The position numbers and the translations under genes are program-made. The notes beneath the pieces are model-generated. The model was given only the letters and a program-made list of their open reading frames with translations, was not told the DNA's origin and searched no databases. From Bacteroidota bacterium (GTDB lineage Bacteria; Bacteroidota; Bacteroidia; B-17B0; Aurantibacillaceae), in the NCBI GenBank assembly GCA_018267655.1, contig JAFDYB010000002.1, positions 1 to 64,000 on the forward strand: 64,000 nt of DNA, given 5' to 3'. Positions 36,356 through 46,152 of the stretch are shown one piece after another (position 1 is the first letter of the stretch; every line of letters starts with the position of its first letter).

Positions 36356-37381
36356 ATGAGAGTAGTGCCTTACATTATCGTTTTAGTTTTTGTATTTTTT
36401 TATTCAGGCAGAGCACAGAGCGAAAATGGCTTGGTTAATTGGGTGAGTTTTAAAGAAGCTCAAGAAAAAAATAAAATACAACAAAAACCGTTTATTATCG
36501 ACATATATACCGATTGGTGCGGTTGGTGCAAACGTATGATGCAAACAACTTACTCTAACCCCACAATTGCTCAATATATTAATACAAATTTTTATCCCGT
36601 AAAATTTAATGCCGAAACTAAAGATACAATTGAGTTTAATGGAAAAATTTATAAACCATTAAGTAAAGACCCTAAAACACCGCACGAATTGGCTATAAAA
36701 TTTTTAGGACAAAGTTTAAGCTATCCGAGTACATTTTTTGTCACAAATAATTTTGAATATAATTTGCTTTCGCAAGGTTATATGGAGGAAAAACGAATAG
36801 AACCCTTGCTGGTTTTTATGGTAGAAAACGTTTGGCGAAGCGCTTCGTTCGATGATTTTAATCTTAAATTTTCGCAAACATTTTATAACGATTCGTTAGC
36901 CTCAAAAGCAAAAATTAATATTGTTTCCATTAAAGAAGTTGAGCAATTAAATAAAAAAAAGCGAAAAAAAGTATTGGTTAATATTACATCTAATTTTTGT
37001 AACTCATGTAAAGTTCAAGAAAAAACAACGTTTAACGATACCTCTATTGCAAAAATTATCAATAACTATTTTTATTTTATAAATTTTAATGCCGAAACAA
37101 ACGACACAATAATTTTTAAAGGCCAGCGCTATTATAAAACGTTAGTTAATAATTATCCACTTCATAATTTGCTTTTAAAACTAACTAATAATCGCTATGG
37201 TTTTCCGGCGCTTTGTGTGCTAGATGAGGACTTAAATACAATAGAGGCGATTAATTTTTACCAGCACCCTAAACAGTTAAAAATTATTTTAGAGTACTTT
37301 TACACCAATGAGTATAAAAAAACAACGTGGAATGAGTTTTTAAAAAATCGCACAATTATAAAGGAAAACAAGAAAAAGTAA
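36356..37381 (+). CDS. Exported protein with two thioredoxin-like domains
   Basis: 341 residues. A signal peptide (about 1-21) is followed by two thioredoxin-like domains of similar layout. The first has WCGWCK (C55, C58) and a probable cis-proline at 124 (SYPSTFFV). The second has FCNSCK (C215, C218) and cis-proline in YGFPALCV. Both domains share the odd insert FNAETxDTIxFxGxxY (84-99 and about 245-260), which indicates an internal duplication. It should act as a periplasmic disulfide reductase or isomerase. The gap to the next gene is 16 bases, so it probably serves that membrane protein or shares its pathway. Confidence 0.88.
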   Translation: MRVVPYIIVLVFVFFYSGRAQSENGLVNWVSFKEAQEKNKIQQKPFIIDIYTDWCGWCKRMMQTTYSNPTIAQYINTNFYPVKFNAETKDTIEFNGKIYKPLSKDPKTPHELAIKFLGQSLSYPSTFFVTNNFEYNLLSQGYMEEKRIEPLLVFMVENVWRSASFDDFNLKFSQTFYNDSLASKAKINIVSIKEVEQLNKKKRKKVLVNITSNFCNSCKVQEKTTFNDTSIAKIINNYFYFINFNAETNDTIIFKGQRYYKTLVNNYPLHNLLLKLTNNRYGFPALCVLDEDLNTIEAINFYQHPKQLKIILEYFYTNEYKKTTWNEFLKNRTIIKENKKK

Positions 37382-37397
37382 TTTTTCTACTTAAAAA

Positions 37398-38354
37398 ATG
37401 AAACCAGCTACTATACATCATTTAAATTCGGCTTTAATTATTTTATCGTGTTTAATAGCAATGTTTATTCCTTTTGAATTGTTCTTATTTTCATACGGTG
37501 TTTTAGGACCATTGCATTACCTTACTGAAATAGGCTGGTTACATAAAAAAAATTATTTCACAAAAGGAAAATATGATTTTTTATTTTTAGTGTTTGCTGG
37601 GGTATTAATTGTGTATTGGAATTTCAATCCGCCTAAAAATTATTTAATTATAGCGCATGCAATGATTTTTACATTACTGGCTTCTATTGCTTTTGTATTT
37701 GTAAAGGATATGTTATACCGAATTGTAATTATTGCAATGGCAGTTTTGTTTATTGGAATTTTTAAAAACACCGCTAGTTATTTTACCTGGGCAGCAATAT
37801 TTTTGCCAACAATAATTCATGTTTTTATTTTTACTTGGGCTTTTATGTTATATGGCGTGATAAAAGAAAAATCAGTGCCGGGAATAATTTCTATTTGTGT
37901 ATTGATAATTTGCTCTATATTTTTATTTGTATTTCAGCCGCAAAATTTATTTTATGATGTTAAGCCATATATCCAAAAAAGCTATAAAGCTTTTGAAGAA
38001 TTAAATTTTCAAATTATTAATTTATTCAATATGGCAAACTTTAAAGATGTTAAGGAAATATATATATCAAATGCAGGCTTTGTTGTAATGCGTTTTATCG
38101 CATTTGCTTATACATATCATTATTTAAATTGGTTTTCTAAAACATCGGTTATAAAATGGCATTTAGTCCCAAAAACAACATTAGTTTTTACCATTGCATT
38201 ATGGTTGCTCTCTATTGCATTATATGCTTATGATTATAATTTAGGATTAAATGTGCTTTTCTTTTTAAGCTTTTTACATGTATTTTTAGAATTTCCACTA
38301 AATATTGTGTCATTTACAGGAATAGGCAAAGCTATACTTTCTATAAAAAAATAA
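37398..38354 (+). CDS. Polytopic membrane protein of unknown function with intramembrane histidines
   Basis: 318 residues with about eight or nine hydrophobic segments and almost no soluble part except 180-220. Histidines sit in or at the ends of helices next to acidic residues: GPLHYLTEIGWLH (H40, E44, H49), AHAMIF (H87), PTIIHVFIF (H141), YTYHYLNWF (H241) and SFLHVFLEFPLN (H293, E298). This layout recalls membrane metalloenzymes such as the Brp/Blh carotenoid oxygenases, but I do not recognise the family and make no functional call. The gene follows the twin-thioredoxin gene by 16 bases and converges with the ABC transporter gene at a 2-base gap. Confidence 0.7.
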   Translation: MKPATIHHLNSALIILSCLIAMFIPFELFLFSYGVLGPLHYLTEIGWLHKKNYFTKGKYDFLFLVFAGVLIVYWNFNPPKNYLIIAHAMIFTLLASIAFVFVKDMLYRIVIIAMAVLFIGIFKNTASYFTWAAIFLPTIIHVFIFTWAFMLYGVIKEKSVPGIISICVLIICSIFLFVFQPQNLFYDVKPYIQKSYKAFEELNFQIINLFNMANFKDVKEIYISNAGFVVMRFIAFAYTYHYLNWFSKTSVIKWHLVPKTTLVFTIALWLLSIALYAYDYNLGLNVLFFLSFLHVFLEFPLNIVSFTGIGKAILSIKK

Positions 38355-38356
38355 AT

Positions 38357-40120
38357 TTATGTGGTAAGCTCAATGCCTTCTATACTTGCAGTATAAAGTG
38401 TTTTAAATTTTCCGCTTTTATTTATTAATTCGTTAAAATTCCCTTGTTCAACTATCTTTCCTTTTTCAAATACGAGTATGTTATCTGCATCTTTTATGGT
38501 GGAGAGCCTGTGAGCAATAATAATAGATGTACGATTTTTAGTAAGTTGAGAGGTGGCTTTTTGTATAAGTAATTCGGTATTACTGTCAATTGTAGCAGTG
38601 GCTTCATCTAATACAAGTAGTGATGGATTAAAAACAAATACACGTATAAAAGCAATGATTTGCCTTTGCCCGGCAGAAAGATTTTGCCCACGCTCGGTAA
38701 TTTTATAATCAAAACCACCCGGCATAGATTCTATAAACGCTGTAAGTCCCATAAAGTTAGTGGCTGCTTGTACTTGCTCAAGACTGATGGAATAATCACT
38801 TAATCGAATGTTATTTAAAACAGTGTCGTTAAATAAAAAAATATCTTGAAGCACAACACCCGTTGATTTTCGGAGCGATGTTAACGTGTAGTTTTTAATG
38901 TTTTTTTCATTAATTAAAATTTCGCCTGAATTTATTTCGTAAAAACGACTTATTAAATTTATTATTGTTGATTTTCCAGCACCTGTTGCTCCAACAATAG
39001 CAGTTGTTTTTCGATGTTTAATGCTAAACGATAAATTGTTTAATATAGGGTGATTTGTAACGTATTCAAAATTTACATTTTTAAAAACAATATCGTGCGT
39101 AATTTCAAATAATAGTTCTTTTCCACTATCGTTTATTTTTTCGTTGGTATCAAGTATTTTAAAAATTCGTTCGCCACTTACAATGCCCATCTGTAAAGTA
39201 TTAAGTCTATCTGCCAACATTCTTATAGGGCGAAATAATAAATTAACCATCATTACAAAGAAAAATAATTGCCCTACCGAAACTTGCAAAGTGTTATGTT
39301 TAAAGCCTGCATACCACAACACTAAAGCAATTGATAAACTTGAAAGCACATCTACCACAGGGAAAAATACTGAATAATAAAAAATGGATTTAATATTAGC
39401 GTCGCGATGTTGGGCATTAATTTGTTTAAAATTTTCAAACTCTTTTTCCTCGCGATTAAACAACTGAACTATTCGCATACCAACTATATGTTCGTTTGCA
39501 AATGAATTTAAATTTGCTACTGCATTACGAACCATTGTAAATGTTTTTTTTACTCCTTTTTTAAAATAGGCAGTAGCAATTAAAAGTAAAGGTATTGTTG
39601 AAAAAGCGATTAATGCTAATTTCCAATTAACACTTAGCATACCTACGGTAAATACAACTAGCATTAAAACATCGCCGGCAATAATTAAAAAACCACTCGC
39701 AAAAACTTCGCTTAAACTTTCAATATCCGAGACCGCTCTGGTAACTAGCAAGCCAACTGGCGTATTATCAAAATAAGCATTTTTGAGGCTTAGTATATGT
39801 GTATAAACTTTGTTACGCAAGTCTTTAATAATATTTTGCCCTAGTGTATTTGTAATAATAATAGAACTTGCTTGCAAAGCTGATTCTAAAACAAGTACAA
39901 GTAAAGCAATTAGTGAAATATTATTTAATGAGCTTGCATTTTGTGTTTTTACAACATAGTTATCCAAAGCATAGCTAAATAAAAGTGGCCTAACAATTGA
40001 AATAAATGATAGGATTAAAATTATTGCAATTGCCGTAATTAAAAGCAATTTATACGGGCTGGTAAACGAATAAATTCGTTTTAGCAAAGTGGTGTTAAAC
40101 TTAGATGTGTTTGCGCTCAT
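38357..40120 (-). CDS. ABC transporter, fused permease and ATPase (MsbA/LmrA-like)
   Basis: 587 residues. A six-helix exporter-type membrane domain (about 15-315) is followed by an ATPase domain (about 335-580) with Walker A GATGAGKST near 372, signature LSAGQRQ at 481-487, Walker B LLVLDEA at 501-507 and the switch histidine in IIAHRLS. Half-transporters of this type work as homodimers or heterodimers and export lipids, peptides or drugs. A single gene is present, so a homodimer is likely. The start overlaps the truA stop by four bases (ATGA). Confidence 0.94.
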   Translation of the reverse strand: MSANTSKFNTTLLKRIYSFTSPYKLLLITAIAIILILSFISIVRPLLFSYALDNYVVKTQNASSLNNISLIALLVLVLESALQASSIIITNTLGQNIIKDLRNKVYTHILSLKNAYFDNTPVGLLVTRAVSDIESLSEVFASGFLIIAGDVLMLVVFTVGMLSVNWKLALIAFSTIPLLLIATAYFKKGVKKTFTMVRNAVANLNSFANEHIVGMRIVQLFNREEKEFENFKQINAQHRDANIKSIFYYSVFFPVVDVLSSLSIALVLWYAGFKHNTLQVSVGQLFFFVMMVNLLFRPIRMLADRLNTLQMGIVSGERIFKILDTNEKINDSGKELLFEITHDIVFKNVNFEYVTNHPILNNLSFSIKHRKTTAIVGATGAGKSTIINLISRFYEINSGEILINEKNIKNYTLTSLRKSTGVVLQDIFLFNDTVLNNIRLSDYSISLEQVQAATNFMGLTAFIESMPGGFDYKITERGQNLSAGQRQIIAFIRVFVFNPSLLVLDEATATIDSNTELLIQKATSQLTKNRTSIIIAHRLSTIKDADNILVFEKGKIVEQGNFNELINKSGKFKTLYTASIEGIELTT

Positions 40121-40875
40121 ATATAAATTGATTTTGGGTATTCAATGCCCACTAAAAATAAGGCTTTTGCGGGGGCGCTGTTTCCGGCATTTTTTCGGTC
40201 TTTTAATTCAATTATTTTTTTAAAGTCGCCTATATTTATTTTATTTCTGCCAACTAGCAATAATGTACCTACTATTGCGCGCACCATTCCCCATAAAAAT
40301 CTATCGGCTGTTATGCTAAAACGCCATTGTTTGTATCCACACATATTCCATGTAGCTTTTGTAATTGCACAATTGTTTGTTTTAGTTTGTGCATTTAATT
40401 TACTAAAGCTTGTAAAGTCACTCGCTTTTAATAATTCAACAGCGGCTATGTTCATTAGTTCAAAATCAATTTGCCCGTGCATAAAGTAACTAAATTCTTC
40501 AATAAATGGGTTTTTAGCCTGGTGTATAAAATAGTGGTAAGTGCGCTGTTTTGCGTCGAAACGGGCATGTGCATTATTGTTTACAAGCATAAAATCATTT
40601 ATAGCAATTTCAGGCGGTAAAACGGTGTTTAACTTATATAACCAATGGTTTTTATTTGCAATTAGATCTAACTCGCTATCAAAATGAGCAATGTAATTTT
40701 TTGCATTTACACCTGTATCGGTTCGTCCACAACCTGTAATTTCAATTTTATGTCCTAATATTAATGCGGCTTTTTCTTGAATTACTTGTTGAATTGTGGC
40801 CGGCGTATTAGCTTGTATTTGCCAGCCATTATAATTTTTACCGGAGTAGTTAAGGTTTAAAAAATATCGATGCAT
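40117..40875 (-). CDS. truA: tRNA pseudouridine(38-40) synthase TruA
   Basis: 252 residues, normal length. The catalytic aspartate D53 lies in GCGRTDTGVNA. Other landmarks are YSGKNYNGWQIQ at the start, ARFDAKQRTYHYFI and the FLWGMVRAIVGTLLLVG helix. It modifies uridines 38-40 in the anticodon arm of many tRNAs. It overlaps the ABC transporter gene by four bases. Confidence 0.96.
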   Translation of the reverse strand: MHRYFLNLNYSGKNYNGWQIQANTPATIQQVIQEKAALILGHKIEITGCGRTDTGVNAKNYIAHFDSELDLIANKNHWLYKLNTVLPPEIAINDFMLVNNNAHARFDAKQRTYHYFIHQAKNPFIEEFSYFMHGQIDFELMNIAAVELLKASDFTSFSKLNAQTKTNNCAITKATWNMCGYKQWRFSITADRFLWGMVRAIVGTLLLVGRNKINIGDFKKIIELKDRKNAGNSAPAKALFLVGIEYPKSIYI

Positions 40876-40903
40876 AAACTTTGCAAAGGTAGGGCTTTAA
40901 AAT

Positions 40904-40928
40904 AAAAAAGAGGCTTTTTTGCCTCTTT
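40904..40928 (-). terminator. Rho-independent terminator of the DUF4412 gene
   Basis: AAAGAGGC and GCCTCTTT pair over a six-base loop and are followed on the minus strand by a T-run, 8 bases past the stop at 40936. It separates this gene from truA. Confidence 0.82.
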
Positions 40929-40935
40929 GTATTTT

Positions 40936-41574
40936 TTATTTGTCCATTCGGTTATAATCAGCCGGAATTTGCATGTGCGAATCGTCGGGGCTTGTTTTAT
41001 TTATTTTCATTGATTCTAGCCTTGAAACAGATGCATTGTCATTAATTGTTTTTTCTTCGCTATAAAGTGGCATACTTCCTTCAGGCAATCCTTCTATTTT
41101 GCTAAAGTAAATAGATTGTTTGTCCTTTCTGTTCCACATTTTTAACATAGGCATAAAAAAATTAAATTTATCACTGGCAATCCAATAAGTAATGCTTGTA
41201 TTTTCTTCGGTATTTTTTACAACATATTCCTGGCAGGTATAACCTAATATTTTTTTACTTCCTCCTTTTGATACTACGCAAGTTCCTCTTATAATAGGGG
41301 GAGTTTCACTTTTATGATCGCCCCACATTTTTCTTTTTGGGTTTATCCAAACAATTTTATTTGTTGTAAAATCAAATAAAAAACTACCTTCAATATTACC
41401 CGATTTTTTACCATAATTTTCGAGTTTTACTTTGTTTGATTTAATATAATAAATGTTTTTTGTGGTATCTTTAACGGTTGAATAATTGAACTCAATAGTT
41501 CCTGAAAAGCCTTGTGCAAAAGCGCTTAGCGTACAAGTAAATAATGCTGCTATTAAAAACTGAATTTTTTTCAT
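40936..41574 (-). CDS. Exported DUF4412-like protein
   Basis: 212 residues. A signal peptide (MKKIQFLIAALFTCTLSAFAQ) precedes a beta-rich domain: FSGTIEFNYSTVKDTTKNIY at the start, then KVKLENYGKK, NKIVWINPKRKMW, KILGYTCQEYVVK and TYWIASDKF. This run of strands matches the DUF4412/GLPGLI-like group of exported Bacteroidota proteins that resembles lipid-carrying LolA-type folds. No catalytic residue is evident. It is flanked by its own terminator and a 122-base gap upstream, so it looks monocistronic. Confidence 0.78.
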   Translation of the reverse strand: MKKIQFLIAALFTCTLSAFAQGFSGTIEFNYSTVKDTTKNIYYIKSNKVKLENYGKKSGNIEGSFLFDFTTNKIVWINPKRKMWGDHKSETPPIIRGTCVVSKGGSKKILGYTCQEYVVKNTEENTSITYWIASDKFNFFMPMLKMWNRKDKQSIYFSKIEGLPEGSMPLYSEEKTINDNASVSRLESMKINKTSPDDSHMQIPADYNRMDK

Positions 41575-41696
41575 TTTAATTTTTATAAATTTTTAGAATA
41601 CTAATTTACTAGAGTTTTCTCAAAAACAAAACAATTATTTTATAAAACGGTTTAATTTTTAATAAAAAATCTCAAAAACAAACAGATTTTAATTGT

Positions 41697-42512
41697 TTAG
41701 CGAGTGGCAGCGTTGGTTTCAATAAATTGGGTTATTAACCCACACACTTCTTGAACATGCTCTAAATTTAACGTATGACCCGCATTTTTTAACACAATAA
41801 ATTTTGAATTGCTTATGTGTAAGTGCACTTCATTTGCCAAATGAACGGAAAGCAATAAATCTTTTTCGCCATGAATAATTAATGTAGGGCATTTTACTTG
41901 TTCAATTTTTTGCCGATAATCACTACGTTCTTTTGTGGCACGCATTAAATTAAACAGGGCTTGTTTGTTTTGATTTAAGTCTTTGCGCGATTCCTTCATC
42001 GCTTCAATTGGAATTAAAGGATTTGAAAAATAATTTTCACTTAACACACTAGGTAACATTACATCGAGCATTAGGTTGTATCCGCCTAATTCAAGGGCAC
42101 GCCACCAGCTGTGTTCAAGCGCTTCGTAGTAAGGAGTTTTATGAGCAAAGGTTGAAAGTAAAATCAACTTTTCTGTTTTAGCGGGATATAATATAGCAAA
42201 ATGTTGTGCCACAATGCTTCCGTAAGAAAGCCCGCAAACAATAGTTTTTTTTATATTTAATTTGTGTAATAAATTAGCAACATCATTGGCGTGGCTATCA
42301 AAATCTTTCCACTCACCATCTTTTGAACTTTGTCCTTGAAAAACAAAATCGAGCAAAATAAGTTTATAGTTTTTTAAAAAAAAAGGCGTAACCAAACCCC
42401 ATGAGGCAGTATTTTGTGTTAGTCCGTTTAAAAACACAATGCTTGTTTCTGAAGTGGTGTTCCCAATTACCTCATAGTACAGGGTTCTTTTATCGGCAGT
42501 TTCTAAAATCAT
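41697..42512 (-). CDS. Alpha/beta-fold hydrolase
   Basis: 271 residues. The nucleophile elbow is GLSYGS with S96; the oxyanion region is FLNGLTQNTASW near 27-38; the probable acid is in HGEKDLLL and the catalytic histidine in NAGHTLNLEH. This is the typical single-domain hydrolase fold with a short helical lid (about 130-185). It is cytoplasmic, with no signal peptide. Esterase, thioesterase or lactonase activities are all possible. It lies 46 bases after parC on the same strand and could be co-transcribed. Confidence 0.88.
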   Translation of the reverse strand: MILETADKRTLYYEVIGNTTSETSIVFLNGLTQNTASWGLVTPFFLKNYKLILLDFVFQGQSSKDGEWKDFDSHANDVANLLHKLNIKKTIVCGLSYGSIVAQHFAILYPAKTEKLILLSTFAHKTPYYEALEHSWWRALELGGYNLMLDVMLPSVLSENYFSNPLIPIEAMKESRKDLNQNKQALFNLMRATKERSDYRQKIEQVKCPTLIIHGEKDLLLSVHLANEVHLHISNSKFIVLKNAGHTLNLEHVQEVCGLITQFIETNAATR

Positions 42513-42558
42513 AAATTTTAAAATTAATTACTAAAACATGAGCTAAAAAAATAATAAA

Positions 42559-45207
42559 TTAAAAATCAAAAGTTATTTGCGAATCGCCATCTAAAAAATC
42601 TTTATTATTATCTCTGTTAAGTTTTTCCATAGCTCTACGATGTAGTTCCATTGGAGATAAGCCTGTTTTTTCGGTATCTCCTTCTAAAAATTCTTTAGCT
42701 GCAGAAATTTCTGCAGATTCTTTTAAATTTATTTCTTTTATTTTGTAGGTGCTTAATTTTTTACCCTTTGCTTTTATATTAACTAGTGGACTAAATTCAG
42801 CCATTTTTAGTATTTCATCGGCAATATTTTGTCCTTTTTCTTTGCTAAATTTTATTTCAATAAGCGGATTAATTTGAGAAGTTATTAATTCCATACGACT
42901 GTGTTCATTTTCTGTAACTAATTGCACTTTGGCTGTAGTTACCTCGGGTGTAAAGCGTTTTGTGAAATACGATTTGCTTTCACCGTCAAAATAAATACAG
43001 GTAAGTATTTGCGTAGGAATAAATTTCTCAATTAGAATAATATCATCGTCAAAATGATTTAAAATATCGTAAGTATAAAGCTTATAAAAGCCGGCGGCGT
43101 TAACGGTTAAAATTTTATCATCACCGCTAAATTTACCTATATACGTTCCGCGTTCTTCTTTATTTAAGCGATGTGTATTTTCATCAAACCAAAAATCTTC
43201 TCCGGCAAGTGTTGAGGTTCCTTTTTCTTTTAACGAAATTTTATTTACAGTATATTTGGTTACAATGTTTCCAACAGCTGTCCTGGCTTTCACTTCCATT
43301 TCTGAAAAATCAACATCAAGTTCAAACTTTCGTAAACCGCTCACTTGGCGTAAATGAACAATTACTTTATCGGCTTCGCCGTTTGGATTTACCGTAAACC
43401 AATACACGGTACTACCCGGACTTCCTTTGGTTAAATCGTACTCTTTATCGCGAGTTACGCCTACAACATTAAATCGTTTCATGAAAGTTATGCCTTTTGG
43501 TCCATCACGATAAATCATGTTGTAAGTAGTTCGCTCATCATTTTTCTTAAAAATACCTACGTGTAAAATATCCTTCCCAATAAATGCTTTATCGGCAACT
43601 TTTACAACTTTCATTTTTCCTTCTTTTGTAAAGGCTATAATATCGTCAATATCTGAGCACTCAAATAAAAACTCATCTTTCTTTAATCCGGTTCCAATAA
43701 AGCCTTCTGTGCGGTTTACAAAAAGTTTTTCGTTGGCTAAAACAACTTGTTTAGCTTCAATGATTTCAAGTTGTTTAATTTCGGTTTTACGCTCTTTGCC
43801 TTCGCCGTGCTTCTTTTTAATAGTTTTAAAAAAATCAATGGCATATTCAGTAATATTATTAAGATGATGTTTTGCTTGTGCAATTTTCTCATCTAATTCT
43901 TTCATTGCATCATCTGCCTTTATACTATCGAAGCGGGTGATGCGAATCATAGGTATTTGCGTTAAACGATGTAAGTCTTCATCGGTTATTTCGCGCAATA
44001 ATTTTTTCTTATATGATTTGAATGATTCGTAAAGGTATTGGTATAAACTTTCTTTTGTGGTATATTTTTTAAAGTCAATATACATTTCTTCTTTAATGAA
44101 GATTTTTTCAAGTGAGGCAAAATGCCACTTCTCTTCAAGTTCAAATTTTTCAATTTCAAGCTCGCGCTTTAGTATTTCGAGCGTTTGTTGCGCTGAATTT
44201 TTAAGTATTTCGCTAACCCCAATAAAACGTGGTTTTTCATTTTCAATAACACAGGCATTACCGGATATACTAACTTCGCAATTGGTAAAAGCATAAAGTG
44301 CATCTATTGTTTTATCGGGGCTAATACCGGGTTGCAGGTGTATTAATATTTCAACATTTTCAGAAGTATTGTCTTCAACTTTTTTTACTTTTATTTTTCC
44401 TTTATCATTTGCCGTTAAAATACTTTCAATAAGCGAGCCGGTAGTGGTTCCAAAAGGAATTTCTGTAATAATTAATGTTTTAGCATTTAATTCTTTTATT
44501 CGGGCACGTACTTTTATTTTTCCACCGCGCAAGCCATCTTTGTAGTCGTTGCAATCGGCAATGCCGCCGGTTTGAAAATCGGGATATATAGAAATTTTTT
44601 TGCCTTTTAACGACTGTATGCAGGCATCTATTAATTCATTAAAATTATGAGGTAATATTTTACAGGCTAAACCTACCGCAATTCCTTCAACGCCATGGGC
44701 AAGTAATAACGGAAATTTTACCGGTAAGTTAATAGGCTCTTTATTGCGGCCATCATAGCTTAAGCCCCAATCAGTAACCTTTGGGTTAAATAAAACATCT
44801 AATCCAAATTTTGATAAACGTGCTTCAATGTAACGAGGGGCAGCTGCGCTATCACCAGTTAAAATATTTCCCCAGTTTCCTTGGCAGTCTATTAATAAAT
44901 CTTTTTGCCCAATGCCAACTAAAGCATCGCCAATGCTGGCATCGCCATGTGGGTGATATTTCATGGTGTTACCAATTAAATTGGCTACTTTGTTATAACG
45001 ACCATCTTCAAGCTCCCACATGCTATGCAATATTCGACGTTGCACAGGCTTTAATCCATCATTAATAGCAGGAACGGCGCGCTCAAGTATCACATAACTG
45101 GCGTAATCAATAAACCAATTTTTAAACATTCCGCTTACGTGGGTAATGTTATCCACGTCTTTATGATTGTTTTCACTGTCAAATCCTTCAAATAGTTGAT
45201 TGTCCAT
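42559..45207 (-). CDS. parC: DNA topoisomerase IV subunit A (ParC-type)
   Basis: 882 residues. The winged-helix and tower domains are recognised by DYASYVILERAVPAINDGLKPVQRR, YHPHGDASIGDALVGIG and the catalytic tyrosine Y126 in APRYIEARLS. The C-terminal half carries the coiled-coil and the degenerate pinwheel blades. The residue at the GyrA Ser83 position is alanine (HPHGDA), which I believe is usual in Bacteroidota ParC. Length and the lack of a clear GyrA-box QRRGGKG support ParC over GyrA. No parE lies next to it within the window. The enzyme decatenates chromosomes together with ParE. Confidence 0.92.
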   Translation of the reverse strand: MDNQLFEGFDSENNHKDVDNITHVSGMFKNWFIDYASYVILERAVPAINDGLKPVQRRILHSMWELEDGRYNKVANLIGNTMKYHPHGDASIGDALVGIGQKDLLIDCQGNWGNILTGDSAAAPRYIEARLSKFGLDVLFNPKVTDWGLSYDGRNKEPINLPVKFPLLLAHGVEGIAVGLACKILPHNFNELIDACIQSLKGKKISIYPDFQTGGIADCNDYKDGLRGGKIKVRARIKELNAKTLIITEIPFGTTTGSLIESILTANDKGKIKVKKVEDNTSENVEILIHLQPGISPDKTIDALYAFTNCEVSISGNACVIENEKPRFIGVSEILKNSAQQTLEILKRELEIEKFELEEKWHFASLEKIFIKEEMYIDFKKYTTKESLYQYLYESFKSYKKKLLREITDEDLHRLTQIPMIRITRFDSIKADDAMKELDEKIAQAKHHLNNITEYAIDFFKTIKKKHGEGKERKTEIKQLEIIEAKQVVLANEKLFVNRTEGFIGTGLKKDEFLFECSDIDDIIAFTKEGKMKVVKVADKAFIGKDILHVGIFKKNDERTTYNMIYRDGPKGITFMKRFNVVGVTRDKEYDLTKGSPGSTVYWFTVNPNGEADKVIVHLRQVSGLRKFELDVDFSEMEVKARTAVGNIVTKYTVNKISLKEKGTSTLAGEDFWFDENTHRLNKEERGTYIGKFSGDDKILTVNAAGFYKLYTYDILNHFDDDIILIEKFIPTQILTCIYFDGESKSYFTKRFTPEVTTAKVQLVTENEHSRMELITSQINPLIEIKFSKEKGQNIADEILKMAEFSPLVNIKAKGKKLSTYKIKEINLKESAEISAAKEFLEGDTEKTGLSPMELHRRAMEKLNRDNNKDFLDGDSQITFDF

Positions 45208-45304
45208 AGTATATTAAGGTTTGCAAATATACGCTTAGCTTTTTTAATTAATTTTATTTTATAGAATTGTTTTTAACCAATTTTTATTTTTATTTTGCAG
45301 TAAA

Positions 45305-45859
45305 ATGTTGAATACTTTAACCGAATACGATACTGCAATAAATACCTGTGCTTCATTATTTTTTAAAAAAATGAGCGATTACGGCACCGCGTGGCGAAAT
45401 TTACGCCCAACTAGTATTACCGACCAAATTTTTATAAAAGCACAACGCATAAAGAGTATTGAAGAGAAAGGGTTTCAAAAAGTTGCCGATGATATAAAAA
45501 GCGAATATATTGGAATTGTAAATTATTGTATAATAGGATTAATGCAATTAGAGTTGTTTAATGATCAACGAATGGATATACCTCCTTTAGAGATTGAAAC
45601 TTTATACAAAAAGCAAACGCAAAAAACCCGCCAATTAATGCTCGATAAAAATCACGATTATGGCGAGGCATGGCGTGATATGCGCATAAGTAGTTTAACT
45701 GATTTAATTTTAATGAAAATTTTTAGAGTAAAGCAAATCGAAGATAACAAGGGTAAAACTACAGTTAGCGAAGGCATTGATGCAAATTATATGGATATGC
45801 TTAACTACAGTGTTTTTGCTTTGATTAAACTAAGTGCGCCTGGAATTGCAGCCATGTAG
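45305..45859 (+). CDS. DUF1599-domain protein, two repeats
   Basis: 184 residues composed of two similar halves: KKMSDYGTAWRNLRPTSITD in the first and KNHDYGEAWRDMRISSLTD in the second, each followed by a charged helix (KAQRIKSIEE, KIFRVKQIED) and an NYC/NYS-type helix. This is the DUF1599 (nucleotide-modification-associated) family, common as a conserved gene in Bacteroidota. It is cytoplasmic. Biochemical function is not established to my knowledge. It is divergent from parC, with a 97-base gap. Confidence 0.9.
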   Translation: MLNTLTEYDTAINTCASLFFKKMSDYGTAWRNLRPTSITDQIFIKAQRIKSIEEKGFQKVADDIKSEYIGIVNYCIIGLMQLELFNDQRMDIPPLEIETLYKKQTQKTRQLMLDKNHDYGEAWRDMRISSLTDLILMKIFRVKQIEDNKGKTTVSEGIDANYMDMLNYSVFALIKLSAPGIAAM

Positions 45860-45967
45860 AGCAATTTTTTACAGCAAATTTATTAAGAACAATTAATAAA
45901 AACCAATAACCTAAAAAATGCTGCTTGACGTTCATAAAAAATTGTCCACTAAATGGTTGCAATTTCA

Positions 45968-45992
45968 TTTCGACAAGCTCAATGTATAGTTT
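45968..45992. repeat. Degenerate direct repeat, copy 1
   Basis: TTTCGACAAGCTCAATGT followed by ATAGTTT. Matches copies 2 and 3 at most positions. Confidence 0.6.
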
Positions 45993-46018
45993 CACTCGCT
46001 CCTCTCCACAAAGCCGCT

Positions 46019-46045
46019 GTCATGCTGAATTCGTTCCAGCATCTC
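46019..46045. repeat. REP-like hairpin unit, GTCA...TCTC type
   Basis: GTCATGCTG then AATTCGTTC then CAGCATCTC: ATGCTG/CAGCAT form the stem. It shares its ends (GTCA, TCTC) and its inner TCGTT with the first hairpin of the unit at 46153, so the two are diverged members of one family. Confidence 0.6.
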
Positions 46046-46074
46046 TTGCTCCCTTGCGCACAAAAAACTGTACA

Positions 46075-46102
46075 TTTCAACAGACTCAATGTTCAGTTTT
46101 TT
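46075..46102. repeat. Degenerate direct repeat, copy 2
   Basis: TTTCAACAGACTCAATGT followed by TCAGTTTTTT. Two or three substitutions relative to copies 1 and 3 across the 18-base core. Confidence 0.55.
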
Positions 46103-46152
46103 GATGCTGTATAAAAAAAGAAATTCTTTGAATACATAAAATACAATGCTCG

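Noticed and set aside
42559-45207. Ala at the GyrA Ser83-equivalent position as a quinolone-resistance mutation
   Set aside because: This is ParC, and HPHGDA is, as far as I know, the normal form in Bacteroidota; nothing in the sequence shows acquired resistance.
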